Positions 8,832-19,052 of a stretch of DNA of 64,000 nucleotides are shown here, one piece after another. Position 1 is the first letter of the stretch. Each line of letters starts with the position of its first letter. Made by a program: the position numbers and the translations under genes. The stretch lies in the NCBI GenBank assembly GCA_963733505.1, contig CAVTDW010000004.1, positions 248,001 to 312,000 of the forward strand. Reading direction: 5' to 3'. Under the pieces are notes generated by a model, which saw only the letters and a list, made by a program, of their open reading frames with translations, ran no database searches and was not told where the DNA came from. This DNA is from JALYXV01 sp963733505 (GTDB lineage Bacteria > Actinomycetota > Acidimicrobiia > Acidimicrobiales > Palsa-688).

Positions 8832-9113
8832 ATGCGCGGATACACCGACGACAAAGAAGCGGTCCTGAAGCGGCTCCGCCGCATCGAGGGACAAGTGCGG
8901 GGCCTGCAACGGATGGTTGACGAGGACACCTACTGCATCGACATCCTCACCCAGGTGTCGGCGGTGACTAAGGCCCTTCAGGCGGTGGCGCTGGAACTGC
9001 TGGACGGCCATCTGGACCATTGCGTTCGCCGGGCAGTCGCAGCTGGTGGTGAAGAGGCCGACGCCAAACTGGCCGAAGCCACTGCTGCCATCGCCCGCCT
9101 CGTACGGTCGTGA
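8832..9113 (+). CDS. csoR: CsoR-type copper-sensing repressor
   Basis: A 93-residue all-helical CsoR/RcnR-family regulator. The Cu(I)-site triad is intact as C35 (DTYCIDIL), H60 and C64 (DGHLDHCV). The N-terminal helix carries the basic DNA-contact stretch KRLRRIEGQVRGLQRMV. Metal binding would release the operator found at 8785-8799. The next gene starts inside its stop codon region (GTGA overlap), so the repressor and permease are one translational unit. The triad favours copper, although other soft metals or persulfide sensing occur in the family. Confidence 0.92.
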   Translation: MRGYTDDKEAVLKRLRRIEGQVRGLQRMVDEDTYCIDILTQVSAVTKALQAVALELLDGHLDHCVRRAVAAGGEEADAKLAEATAAIARLVRS

Positions 9114-10519
9114 CGCCGATCCTCGCCGCCAGCGCCGTCACCTGGACGGGCCGCAGCCTGCGCGAGGGCTTCTTCATGTTCTGGGAAACCCTGTGGCCGT
9201 TGGTACTCGGCTTCGCCCTGTCGGGTGCGGTCCAAGCCTTCGTTCCCCGGGAACAGCTGGAGCGGGTGATGGGAGATCACCGCCCGGCCTCGGTGGTTCG
9301 CGCCAGCGGGCTGGGCATGGTGTCGTCGTCGTGCTCGTACGCCGCGACCGCGATGGCCAAGTCGCTGTTCCAAAAGGGCGCCGACTTCGTCACGGCCATG
9401 ATCTTCATGTTCGCCTCGACGAATCTCGTAATCGAGCTCGGCATCGTGCTGGTCATCTTGATGGGCTGGCAGTTCGCAGCTGCGGAGTTCGTGGGCGGCG
9501 CCGTCATGATCGTCCTCCTGGCGCTGCTCGGCGGTGTCGTCCTTCACCGTCGGCTCACCGAGGCGGCGCGGGAGCGCCTCGAGCACGGGCACCTGGCAGA
9601 CGGACACGATCATCAAGCCATGGCTGTCGTGGGTGACCAGCGCCTGGCGGCGCTGGAAGCCACGCCCTGGGCGAAGAAGCTGACCTCCAAGGCGGCCTGG
9701 GCCGACGCCGCCAGCTACACCATGGCCGATCTCACCATGCTGCGCCGTGAGCTGACCATCGGCTACGTCGTGGCCGGCTTCCTCACCGTCGTGGTTCCCA
9801 GCCACCTGTGGAACGCGGTCTTCCTCCACGGACACGGCGTATGGACCTCGATCGAGAACGTGGTCGTCGGTCCGTTCATCGCCATGATCAGTTTCGTGTG
9901 CTCGATCGGCAACGTGCCCCTGGCGGCCGCGCTCTGGAAGGGCGGCATCAGCTTTGGGGGCGTGATCAGCTTCATCTTTGCCGACCTCATCACCCTTCCG
10001 CTGCTGCTCATCTATCGCAAGTACTACGGAACGGCGCTCACCGTGCGCCTGCTGGTGCTGTTCTGGGCCGTCATGGCGACGGCTGGCCTGATCGTCGAAG
10101 GCCTGGCTTCGGTTGCGGGCCTCATACCCAGCCATCGGTCGCAGACCGTTGCGCCGACTCACTTCCAGTGGAACTACACCACCTTCCTCAACGTCGCCTT
10201 CCTGGCGCTCTTCGGCCTGCTGTACTGGCTGCACAGGCACCGCGAGCGTCTCGGGGGCGGGTCCGGTTACGCCCTCGACCCGGTATGTGGAATGCAGGTT
10301 CGTACGGCCAATGCCCCCGCCCAGTCGTCCGTCGCCGGAGCGGCGTACTGGTTCTGCTCGGACCGCTGCCGGGACCGTTTCAATACTGAACCGACTCGCT
10401 TCACGGTGGGGAGCGGCGGCCACCCGGCGCCCGGTGACGGCGACTCGACAGAACCGGTCTGCGGCATGACGGTCGGACCAGACGCCGTCAATGGCAGCCA
10501 CCCTCAAAGTGTTGCTTAG
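9110..10519 (+). CDS. Heavy-metal permease (ArsP/DUF318 family) with C-terminal YHS domain
   Basis: The 469-residue product has about eight membrane helices of the COG0701/ArsP permease family, with SSCSYAATAMAKSLFQKGA holding the single cysteine motif in the first half and ICSIGNVPLAAALWKGG-type sequence in the second. A histidine-rich loop (HGHLADGHDHQ) sits between the halves. After the last helix is a YHS metal-binding domain (YALDPVCGMQV ... YWFCSDRCRDRF). A second YHS begins (TEPVCGMTV) but stops after about 20 residues, so the end looks truncated. The GTG start overlaps csoR by 4 bp. A role in copper or soft-metal export under CsoR control is inferred. Confidence 0.85.
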   Translation: MTPILAASAVTWTGRSLREGFFMFWETLWPLVLGFALSGAVQAFVPREQLERVMGDHRPASVVRASGLGMVSSSCSYAATAMAKSLFQKGADFVTAMIFMFASTNLVIELGIVLVILMGWQFAAAEFVGGAVMIVLLALLGGVVLHRRLTEAARERLEHGHLADGHDHQAMAVVGDQRLAALEATPWAKKLTSKAAWADAASYTMADLTMLRRELTIGYVVAGFLTVVVPSHLWNAVFLHGHGVWTSIENVVVGPFIAMISFVCSIGNVPLAAALWKGGISFGGVISFIFADLITLPLLLIYRKYYGTALTVRLLVLFWAVMATAGLIVEGLASVAGLIPSHRSQTVAPTHFQWNYTTFLNVAFLALFGLLYWLHRHRERLGGGSGYALDPVCGMQVRTANAPAQSSVAGAAYWFCSDRCRDRFNTEPTRFTVGSGGHPAPGDGDSTEPVCGMTVGPDAVNGSHPQSVA

Positions 10520-10528
10520 CATTGGGCG

Positions 10529-11140
10529 GTGACGGCTCGCTTCGAGTTCCGCCAGGTGCGAGTCGACGGAGACGACGGTCCCATCGTCAAGGGATTTTCG
10601 GCCGTCGTCCCGGCTCAGGGTCTCACCGCCATCGTCGGGCCCTCGGGGGCGGGCAAGACGACCTTGCTGCGTCTCCTCAACCGGCTCGACGATCCCGACG
10701 AGGGAGTCGTGTTCTTCGAAGGCCGAGACGTGCGCGACTACGACGTCCTCGATCTGCGGCGCCGGGTGCAGAGCGTCGGGCAGGTACCCGTGACCTTTCC
10801 GGGCACGGTCAGGGACAATATCGGTGCGGACACTCCGGCCCTGCTGAAGCAGGTGGGGCTTGATCCTGGGCTGGCCAGCCGAGAAGCCGACCGATTGTCG
10901 GTCGGAGAGGCGCAGCGGATGGCTCTCGCCCGCAGCCTGGCATTGCACCCCGACGTTCTGGCTCTCGACGAGCCGACCTCCGCCCTCGACACCTCGAGCA
11001 AGGGAGGGGTCGAGCGACTGATACGGGAGCTGGCCGATTCCGGACTGACGGTAGTCATGGTGACCCACGATCCGCGCCAGGCGGAGTTGGCCGATCAGGT
11101 GATCGAAGTCCTTCCCCTGCCTCGAAGCGGGGAGCGATGA
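10529..11140 (+). CDS. fetA: ABC transporter ATP-binding protein, FetA-like
   Basis: A 203-residue short ATPase. Walker A is GPSGAGKTTLLRLL, the Q-loop region QSVGQVPVTFPGTVRDNI, the signature LSVGEAQRMALARSL, Walker B DVLALDEPTSALD and the switch histidine is in VVMVTHDP. The VPVTFPGTV segment and small size match FetA/YbbL, partner of FetB in iron export. Its stop overlaps the permease start by 4 bp, and it begins 9 bp after the metal permease gene, so all four genes from csoR may be co-transcribed. The symbol is by family resemblance. Confidence 0.82.
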   Translation: MTARFEFRQVRVDGDDGPIVKGFSAVVPAQGLTAIVGPSGAGKTTLLRLLNRLDDPDEGVVFFEGRDVRDYDVLDLRRRVQSVGQVPVTFPGTVRDNIGADTPALLKQVGLDPGLASREADRLSVGEAQRMALARSLALHPDVLALDEPTSALDTSSKGGVERLIRELADSGLTVVMVTHDPRQAELADQVIEVLPLPRSGER

Positions 11141-11952
11141 TGGTCGTGAGCGCGGTCTCAGCCGGCGGTTCGCCCTTGTCGGCGCCGATCAGTTTCGGCG
11201 ATGTCGCCCTCTCGTTGGTACTGGTGGCGGTCGCGGTGGGCGTTTCCCGGTGGCAGCGAGTCGGCCTCGAGAGGGACATGACCGTCGCCACGTTCCGGTC
11301 GTTCGTTCAGCTGGTCGCCGTCGGTTACATCCTCGACTTCATCTTCAAGGGCCACGGCGCTCTCACGATCGCGGCCATCGCCGTGATGGTCGCCACAGCC
11401 AGCCTCACCTCGGCAGGACGAGCGAAACGGGTACCAGGCAGCAAACTGATCGCGGCCACCGCCATCTCGGTTGCCACGACCGGAACACTTGGCGTGCTCG
11501 CCGCGTTGCAGATCGTGCCCGTCGCAGCCCGGGCAATCATCCCGCTGGGGTCGATGATCATCACCGCCGCCATGAACACCACTTCGCTGGTGATGACCCG
11601 GCTCCATGACGACCTCGCCGCCAGCCGGCGCGAAGTGGAAGCTCGCCTGAGTCTGGCGCAGAGCAGCCGCCAGGCGGCGCTGCCGTGGATGCGATCATCG
11701 TTACGAAACGGGATGATTCCGACCGTCGACCAGACCAAAGTGGTCGGGCTGGTCGCGCTTCCGGGCGCCATGACGGGCATGATTCTGGCCGGGGCCTCGC
11801 CCATCCTGGCCATCCGCCTCCAGCTGGTGGTGATGTACATGCTGCTGGGAGGCAACGCCTTCGCCGCCCTGGTCGCCGCCCAACTGACGGTACGGCGGTT
11901 GTTCACGCCCTCTCATCAACTCATCAAGTCATTGCGGCGCACGCCGACCTGA
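11137..11952 (+). CDS. fetB: FetB-like iron export permease (UPF0014)
   Basis: A 271-residue membrane protein of the YbbM/FetB family with about seven helices. Family marks are ATFRSFVQLVAVGYILDFIF, PLGSMIITAAMNTTSLVMTR and the conserved cytoplasmic loop GMIPTVDQTKVVGLVALPGAMTG-like segment near residues 190-215, followed by QLVVMYMLLGG. With the ATPase upstream it would export iron or relieve metal-driven oxidative stress. The GATG-type overlap with fetA argues for stoichiometric translation. Confidence 0.87.
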   Translation: MMVVSAVSAGGSPLSAPISFGDVALSLVLVAVAVGVSRWQRVGLERDMTVATFRSFVQLVAVGYILDFIFKGHGALTIAAIAVMVATASLTSAGRAKRVPGSKLIAATAISVATTGTLGVLAALQIVPVAARAIIPLGSMIITAAMNTTSLVMTRLHDDLAASRREVEARLSLAQSSRQAALPWMRSSLRNGMIPTVDQTKVVGLVALPGAMTGMILAGASPILAIRLQLVVMYMLLGGNAFAALVAAQLTVRRLFTPSHQLIKSLRRTPT

Positions 11953-11974
11953 CCGCCCGGTCAGCCGTGCCTCG

Positions 11975-12058
11975 GCCGTGCCTGCGTTCGGCCGTGACTG
12001 CGTTCGGCCGGCCGTTCCTGCGCTCGGCCGGCCGTGCGCTCGGCCGGCCGTGCGCCGG
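11975..12058. repeat. Degenerate CGGCCG-rich short repeats
   Basis: Six irregular copies of a 10-16-base unit built on GCGTTCGGCCG / GCGCTCGGCCGGCCGT lie between fetB and the FAD oxidase gene. They form many alternative hairpins. No protein-like frame crosses them. They may be a slippage-generated spacer or attenuator; nothing more can be said. Confidence 0.45.
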
Positions 12059-12125
12059 GCGCTGTCCTCTCCACCCCCTGGCACCGTGGCGCTCTCCCGG
12101 CGTCGAACGGACGCATGCTGGGTGG

Positions 12126-13544
12126 ATGACAGCCCGCAACGGCAAGACCGACGAGCTGGCGGCAACGCTGGTCAAGGTCCTCGGTCGGGAGCATGTGCTG
12201 ACCGATCCCGATGTGACGGCGTCCTACACCGTCGACTGGACAGGCCGTTGGCGGGGGAAGGCGGCGTTGGTGGCCCGACCCGGGTCGTGCGCCGAGGTGG
12301 TCGCGGTGGTCGAGGCATGTCTGGCGGCCCAGATCGCCGTGATCCCGCAGGGCGGAAACACCGGCCTCGTGGGCGGTTCAGTACCGGCTGACCGGCTCGG
12401 CTCGGGGGATGACACCCCGCGGCTGGTTCTCAGCCTCGTCCGCCTTGACCGCCTCGAACCCGTCGACGTGGCCGAGGCCCAGATCACGGTCGGCGCAGGC
12501 GTGACCTTGGCCGCCTTGCAACGACATCTGGCGGCTTCGGACACCGGTCTGGCCTTCGGAGTCGACCTCGGCGCACGTGACAGTGCCACGGTGGGCGGCA
12601 TGGTGGCGACCAACGCCGGAGGCATCCACTTCGTCCGCCACGGCGGGATGCGCCAGCAGGTGGCCGGCCTCGAGGTGGTGCTGGCCGACGGCCAGGTGAT
12701 CGAGCGCCTCCACGGCCTGGCCAAGGACAACACTGGCTATGACCTGCCGGGGCTCCTGGTAGGGAGCGAAGGCACACTCGGGATCGTCACCGCAGCCCGG
12801 CTCCGGCTGGTCGCGGCGCTGCCATTCCGGGTCACGGCGCTGATCGGCTTGGCGAGCACGGCGGCCGCTATCGAACTCGTGACTGCTCTGCGCCGGAATG
12901 TCTCCACGCTGGAAGCGGCCGAGATCTTCTACCAGGAGGGAATGGAGCTGGTCTGCCGGTTCGCGGGCCTGGCGTCACCACTGGCCGGACCATTTGGTGC
13001 TTACCTGCTCGTGGAGTGCGCCGGATCAGACGACACCGTGACCAACGATCTGGCCCGCGTTCTGGCCGCCGCCGGTGTGGACGACGAGGCCACAGCGGTT
13101 GCCACGACACCGAATGGTCGCAGTCACCTTTGGGCGCTTCGCGAGCGCCATACCGAAGCCGTCAGCCGGCTGGGCGTGCCGCACAAACTCGACGTCAGCC
13201 TGGCGCGGTCGGCCTTGGCCACCTTCGTCCCAGCGGTGCATCGCACGATCGCGACCGCGGCGCCGGACGCGACCGTCGTGATATGGGGGCACGCGGGCGA
13301 CGGCAACCTCCACGTCAATGTGGTGGGTCCGGCACCGGACGACTACACCGTCGACGATGCCGTGTACCGGCTCGTGGCGGATATGGGTGGCAGCATCAGC
13401 GCCGAGCACGGCATCGGCCGGGCCAAGATCCCCTGGATGCACCTCACCCGATCCGAGGCCGAGATCGGGGCCATGCGGGCCATCAAGGCGGCGTTGGACC
13501 CGACGGGCATGCTGAACCCGGGGGTCTTGCTGGCTCAGGATTGA
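12126..13544 (+). CDS. FAD-linked oxidase, GlcD/D-2-hydroxyacid dehydrogenase type
   Basis: A 472-residue flavoprotein. The PCMH-type FAD domain (residues about 35-215) contains VIPQGGNTGLVGG, DLGARDSATVGGMVATNAGG and LLVGSEGTLGIVT; the C-terminal FAD-oxidase domain ends in IWGHAGDGNLHVN, ISAEHGIGRAKIPWM and ALDPTGMLNPGV. These are family hallmarks of glycolate/D-lactate/D-2-hydroxyglutarate dehydrogenases that pass electrons to a quinone or ETF. The ATG at 12126 gives the family length; the open frame upstream is repeat DNA. No partner GlcE/F gene is present. It appears monocistronic. Confidence 0.9.
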   Translation: MTARNGKTDELAATLVKVLGREHVLTDPDVTASYTVDWTGRWRGKAALVARPGSCAEVVAVVEACLAAQIAVIPQGGNTGLVGGSVPADRLGSGDDTPRLVLSLVRLDRLEPVDVAEAQITVGAGVTLAALQRHLAASDTGLAFGVDLGARDSATVGGMVATNAGGIHFVRHGGMRQQVAGLEVVLADGQVIERLHGLAKDNTGYDLPGLLVGSEGTLGIVTAARLRLVAALPFRVTALIGLASTAAAIELVTALRRNVSTLEAAEIFYQEGMELVCRFAGLASPLAGPFGAYLLVECAGSDDTVTNDLARVLAAAGVDDEATAVATTPNGRSHLWALRERHTEAVSRLGVPHKLDVSLARSALATFVPAVHRTIATAAPDATVVIWGHAGDGNLHVNVVGPAPDDYTVDDAVYRLVADMGGSISAEHGIGRAKIPWMHLTRSEAEIGAMRAIKAALDPTGMLNPGVLLAQD

Positions 13545-13609
13545 CACCGCGCGAATCGCGTCGGCGAGGGGCGTCAGTATCGAGGAGTGATCAGAGCCAG
13601 GTCGCCCTG

Positions 13610-13960
13610 TCAGCCAGACCAGGTCCACAGGGAGACGGGAATAGTGGTCTCCCGAAGCAGCTTTTCGAGATCGTAGGAGCGGGCTCCGCTCCAATCCCGT
13701 TGCAAGACATCCAAGACATCCTCGCCGGGCCGGCCACCCAACTCCTCCACGAGTCGCGCGATGTCGGCCGGCGCGATGCTCCGCCCCCACTCGTACTCGC
13801 CGTCGCTGCTGACCATTGCAGTGGCGGGGCCCAGATCCTGGCCATCGACATGGAGGACTCCGTCAGGGGTGACGAACGCGTCGAGAAAGCGGAGATCCTC
13901 GCCATCGACCTCGGCCCGCAACCGAACTCTCCGGGGCACCGATACAAACGTACTTCGCAA
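13610..13960 (-). CDS. Hypothetical protein
   Basis: Reads like a real soluble protein of about 110-116 residues: VRLRAEVDGEDLRFLDAF, then DGVLHVDGQDLGP, a DGEYEWGRSI segment and a C-terminal helix ARLVEELGGRPGEDVLDVLQ. I do not recognise a characterised family. The start is uncertain: a TTG at 13960 or a GTG at 13939; neither has a good ribosome site. It ends 65 bp from the convergent FAD oxidase and is divergent from the gene at 14093. Confidence 0.48.
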   Translation of the reverse strand: MRSTFVSVPRRVRLRAEVDGEDLRFLDAFVTPDGVLHVDGQDLGPATAMVSSDGEYEWGRSIAPADIARLVEELGGRPGEDVLDVLQRDWSGARSYDLEKLLRETTIPVSLWTWSG

Positions 13961-14092
13961 GGGTGTCGGCTGGTCCGCCAACCCCCTCCGTTGACACCAG
14001 GCGTCGTTTTTGCGGTTGCGTCGCACGGGTAGGTTCTTGAGCACACGTCTTCGGCATTCGCACAGCCGTCGTCTACCGAAGGAGAGACATCC

Positions 14093-14569
14093 ATGGACAT
14101 CGTTCGCAATGCCGATGGCACCCTCGTCGTCCCGGTGCAGCCCCCGCGAGCGCACGACGCCGTCGATGACGCCGACACCGTTCCCGAGGGCAGTGACAGC
14201 GAAGCGACCGTGGCGCCTACGACCCGCGTGCTGCATCCAGGCGAGGGCGGCTACGACGAGGCATTGGCTGAGTGGGACCTGCAGCAGAACCCGGATCGGG
14301 CGCCGGTGGTCTCGACCGCATCGGGCCGGCAGGAGGCGATGAGCCTGGTGCACGCCGTCGCGACCTCGCCCGATCACGCCGTTGCCCCGGCCGTCGAAGC
14401 TCTCGACGATCCTGAAGCGAGCGCGGAAGCGCTGCGCCATGTCCTCGTCGGCGGAGTTCACTCAGTGGAAGACTTCGCCGCCGAGGTGGCCGAAGCAGAA
14501 GGCGGCGAACCGCTCCCAGCTCACCAGACCACCAAGATCATTGGTGAGGTACTGGCTGAACTTGAGTGA
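14093..14569 (+). CDS. Hypothetical acidic protein
   Basis: A 158-residue acidic, alanine-rich product with no membrane segment. The ATG at 14093 has a clear GAAGGAGAG ribosome site 6 bases upstream. The N-terminal third is probably disordered (many D, E, P, T); the C-terminal half is helical (VEALDDPEASAEALRHVLVG, then VEDFAAEVAEAEGG and HQTTKIIGEVLAELE). I do not recognise the family. It stands alone before the repeat cluster at 14.6 kb. Confidence 0.62.
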   Translation: MDIVRNADGTLVVPVQPPRAHDAVDDADTVPEGSDSEATVAPTTRVLHPGEGGYDEALAEWDLQQNPDRAPVVSTASGRQEAMSLVHAVATSPDHAVAPAVEALDDPEASAEALRHVLVGGVHSVEDFAAEVAEAEGGEPLPAHQTTKIIGEVLAELE

Positions 14570-14611
14570 TGAAGCGCGGCGCCGAGCCGAAGGCCGCCTC
14601 ATCGACGGTCT

Positions 14612-14897
14612 TTTAGCAGTACATGACCGTGAGGGCGCCGTGCCGAAGCTTTGCGAGCGACCGCTCGGTAGCAGTACGTCGACCGTGAGCGGTCCATGTA
14701 CTGCTAACAAGCGACGCTCCTCGGCGTCTCGCGCCGAAGCCTGCGTACCGCCCGGTCGAGGGGCAGTTCTGACCGATGATTGTCACTGTACTCGCGAACC
14801 TGCGACGCACCTCGGCAACACGGCTGTTGGGACCAATCTGGGTTCAGGGGGACGTCACCCAGTCATGTACTGCTAACAAAGGACGCTCCTCGGCGTC
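14612..14897. repeat. Small repeat cluster: inverted and direct copies of a 13-34-base unit
   Basis: The core CATGTACTGCTAA occurs directly at 14695 and 14864, and as its reverse complement TTAGCAGTACATG at 14612, with a variant (GTAGCAGTACGTC) near 14669. The two direct copies extend to 34 bases (14695-14728 and 14864-14897; 32 matches) and each ends in a GACGC-TCCTCG-GCGTC hairpin. The last copy overlaps the 3' end of the epimerase gene, altering its final residues. It resembles a MITE or regulatory array; origin unknown. Confidence 0.58.
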
Positions 14898-15966
14898 ACC
14901 CTGCTCCGCTGAGGGGCGTGAGCGAACTCGGCCACTCCGGTTTCGAAGCCCACTTCGGCGTGGAACCCCAGCTCCTCCCCGGCCCGGTCCGAGCACGCCA
15001 CGATGTGGCGCACATCGCCCGGTCGCCATTGCCCCGTGAGCACCGGCGCCAGGTCCGACCGCCCGCCACCGCCAGCGCTCGCAACCGCTGCGCTCAGAGC
15101 AGCCGCCATCTCGAGAACGGTGTGGGGCTGACCGCTGCCGATGTTGAGGGCTCCCGAAACCACCTCCGACCCAGTCAGGGCCAGCACGTTGGCCCGAGCC
15201 ACGTCGCGCACGTGGACGAAGTCCCGAGTCTGGCCCCCGTCCTCGTATACCTGGGGGGCGCGCCCGGCGGCCAGGGCGCTGCGAAACAGTGACGCGACGC
15301 CCGCGTATGGCGTGTCCCGCGGCATCCGGGGCCCGTACACATTGTGGTAGCGCAACGCCACCACGACCGCCCCCGAGTCGCGCCCCCACAGCTGGCACAG
15401 GTGTTCCTGGTGCAGCTTGGTGGCCGCGTACACATTGCGCGGTATCAGCGGGGCCGACTCGTCGACCGCGGCCCAGCTGACCTGGCGGGCACAGCCGTCG
15501 GCCCCACACCGCGGCTCGAAACGGCCGGCATCGAGATCGTGCGCCCGCCGCGGCGCCGGAGCGACCCGGCCGTGGTCCGGGCAGCGCGCCTGCCCCTCGC
15601 CGTAGACCACCATGCTGCTGGCCAGCACCAGGCGACCCCGGAAGTCGTGCCGCCACAGGGATTCGAGCAGTGAGACGGTGCCCACGTCGTTGCTGTCGAC
15701 GTAGCCCCGGGCGTCACCGAAGTTGACGCCGAGACCCACCTTGGCGGCCTGATGGCACACCGCGTCCACCCCTGCAGTGGCGGCGGCGATGGCAGCCGCA
15801 TCGGCCACATTTCCCACAATCAGCTCTGCGCGCGGATCGACCCACGGCACCTCGGCGTGCACCGTGGGGTCGCAGGAGTCGAGCACCCGCACCGTGGCTC
15901 CGCCGTCGAGCAGGAGTTCGACGATGTGGGAGCCGATGAACCCGGCTCCCCCGGTGACCAGCACCT

Positions 15967-15970
<4 letters not shown>
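14873..15970 (-). CDS. NAD-dependent epimerase/dehydratase
   Basis: A 365-residue extended short-chain reductase of the GalE/RmlB-like group. The NAD site is VTGGAGFIGSHIVELL at the N-terminus, DAVCHQAAKVGLG follows, and the catalytic pair is the YAATK motif (VYAATKLHQEHLCQLWG). GALNIGSGQPHTVLEMA marks the sugar domain. An insert around residues 125-170 (RCPDHGRVAPAPRR..., two cysteines downstream) is larger than usual and recurs in actinobacterial homologues. It is the third gene of an operon, overlapping the histidine kinase stop by 4 bp. The last residues run into a repeat copy. Product sugar unknown. Confidence 0.9.
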
Positions 15971-17474
<1,504 letters not shown>

Positions 17475-17478
<4 letters not shown>

Positions 17479-18185
17479 GGCTCGAACCGGTAGCCGACGC
17501 CCCAGACCGTGCACACGAAGCGGGGATCGGAGGCGTCGGGCTCGATCTTCTCCCGGAGACGGCGGACGTGAACCGTCACCGTCGAGGTGTCCCCGTAGCT
17601 GAACCCCCATACCTCCTGGAGGAGTTCCTCCCGCCGCAGGGCCCGCCGGGGGTGCCACATGAAATGGACCAACAGGTCGAACTCCTTGGCCGTCAGCGCC
17701 ACCAGCTGACCGTCGACGCGCGCCTCGTGGGCCACCGTGTCCACTTCGAGCTCCGGTCCGGGCGCAACGCCCGTAGATCCGCCCGCTCGCAGAACGCCCG
17801 GTTGGCGCTCGGCCGCCAGCGGCCCTCTGGCCCGGCGCAGCACCGCTTTCACCCGCGCGGTCAGCTCCCGGGGCGAGAACGGCTTGGCGATGTAATCGTC
17901 GGCGCCCATTTCCAGGCCTGCAATTCGGTCCGCCTCCTCGCCTCGGGCGGTCAACATGATCACCGCCACCGGGGCAACCGAGCGCAGCCGCCGGCACACC
18001 TCGAGGCCGCCCATGGTCGGAAGCATCAAATCCAGCACGACCAGGTCGGGCAGATCGGAGAGGGCCATCTCGAGCCCGGCCCGGCCGTCGGAGGCGGTCT
18101 GGACCCGGTAGCCCTCGCGTTCCAGATATCTACCAACGACCTCGGCCACGTTGGGGTCGTCCTCGATAATCAGCACCCGTGCCAT
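17475..18185 (-). CDS. OmpR/PhoB-family response regulator
   Basis: A 236-residue regulator with an N-terminal receiver (VLIIEDD acidic pocket, phospho-acceptor D52 in VVLDLMLP, MLTAR and the lysine of IAKPFSPREL) and a C-terminal winged helix (LTAKEFDLLVHFMWHPRRAL, YGDTSTVTVHVRRLREKIE). The ATG at 18185 starts the receiver; GGAGG lies 11 bases upstream. Longer starts to 18236 add nothing conserved. It heads the operon with the kinase and epimerase and is divergent from the GT2 gene across 134 bp, which could be its target. Confidence 0.92.
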
Positions 18186-18319
18186 CACAGGAGGAGCCTC
18201 CAACATGGCGACCATCTTGGCCAGGCCATCAGGCACTCAGTAGCGCGGGCGGCGCGAATTCATCGAATCGTGAGCACCGCGGCAGCGATCTGTAAGGGGG
18301 CGGTCGGTAGAACAAGCCC

Positions 18320-19052
18320 ATGCCTGACCTCGTGATCCCTGTGCTGAACGAGGCCGCCGCCTTGCCGTCGCTGCTGGCGGCGGTGCCCGGTGGCTACCGA
18401 CCCATCGTGGTGGACAATGGCTCGACCGACGGGTCGGCCCGGGTGGCTGAGGCGTTCGGGGCCACGCGTCGTATACGAACCGAGGCGGGGATTCGGCGCC
18501 GCCTGCTGGGCCGGACTCCTCGTGGCGTCGCCTGACGACGGGGTGGTGTGCTTCATGGACGGCGACGGCTCGCTCGACCCCGTTGAGCTGCCCAAGGTCG
18601 CGGAACCGGTCCTGCGGGGCGAGGTCGACCTCATGCTCGGGGCCCGCCGGCCGGCGGGCCGAGGGGCCTGGCCGGTTCACGCCCGGGCAGCCAACGCCGT
18701 CTTGACCTGGGAACTGCGCCGCCGCAGCGCCCGCAGTAGCGGCAGCGCTCGCAGTAGCGGCAGCGCCCCCAGCGGCGGCACTAGCGGCACTGGCGGCACG
18801 GGCGGGCCGCGCTGCCGAGTGCGTGACCTCGGGCCCATGCGCGCCGCCCGCCGGGACGAGTTGCTGGCTCTCGGGCTCCGGGACCGGGGGTTCGGCTGGC
18901 CCCTGGAAATGGTGCTACGGGCGTCGGAAGCGGGCTGGCGAATCGACGAAGTCCCGGTGCGGTACCGCCCCCGCGTCGGGCGGTCCAAGGTGACGGGCAC
19001 CGTGGCGGGCACCGCCCGGGCCATTCGTGACATGAGCCTGGTGTTGCGGTGA
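18320..19052 (+). CDS. Family 2 glycosyltransferase (DPM-like), frameshifted
   Basis: Two frames join into one GT2 protein of about 244 residues: LVIPVLNEAAALPSLLAAV, RPIVVDNGSTDGSARVAEAF, then after about 18,465 in the next frame RVVYEPRRGFGAACWAGL, VVCFMDGDGSLDP (metal-binding DGDG) and MRAARRDELLALGLRDRGFG. The span is 3n+1, so one extra base lies near GCCACGCGTCG. A Ser/Gly repeat of about 26 residues (encoded 18,724-18,802) is inserted between the ELRRR and RVRDLGP segments, where homologues have a short loop. It probably transfers sugar from a nucleotide or to a polyprenyl carrier. The next gene overlaps by 4 bp. Confidence 0.82.

Noticed and set aside
8978..11068. 696-residue minus-strand ORF over csoR, permease and fetA
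   Set aside because: Exact antisense of three well-supported genes; composition is a GC shadow.
13610..14461. 283-residue minus-strand ORF
   Set aside because: Only the last 110-116 residues look like protein; the rest is antisense to the ATG-started gene at 14093.
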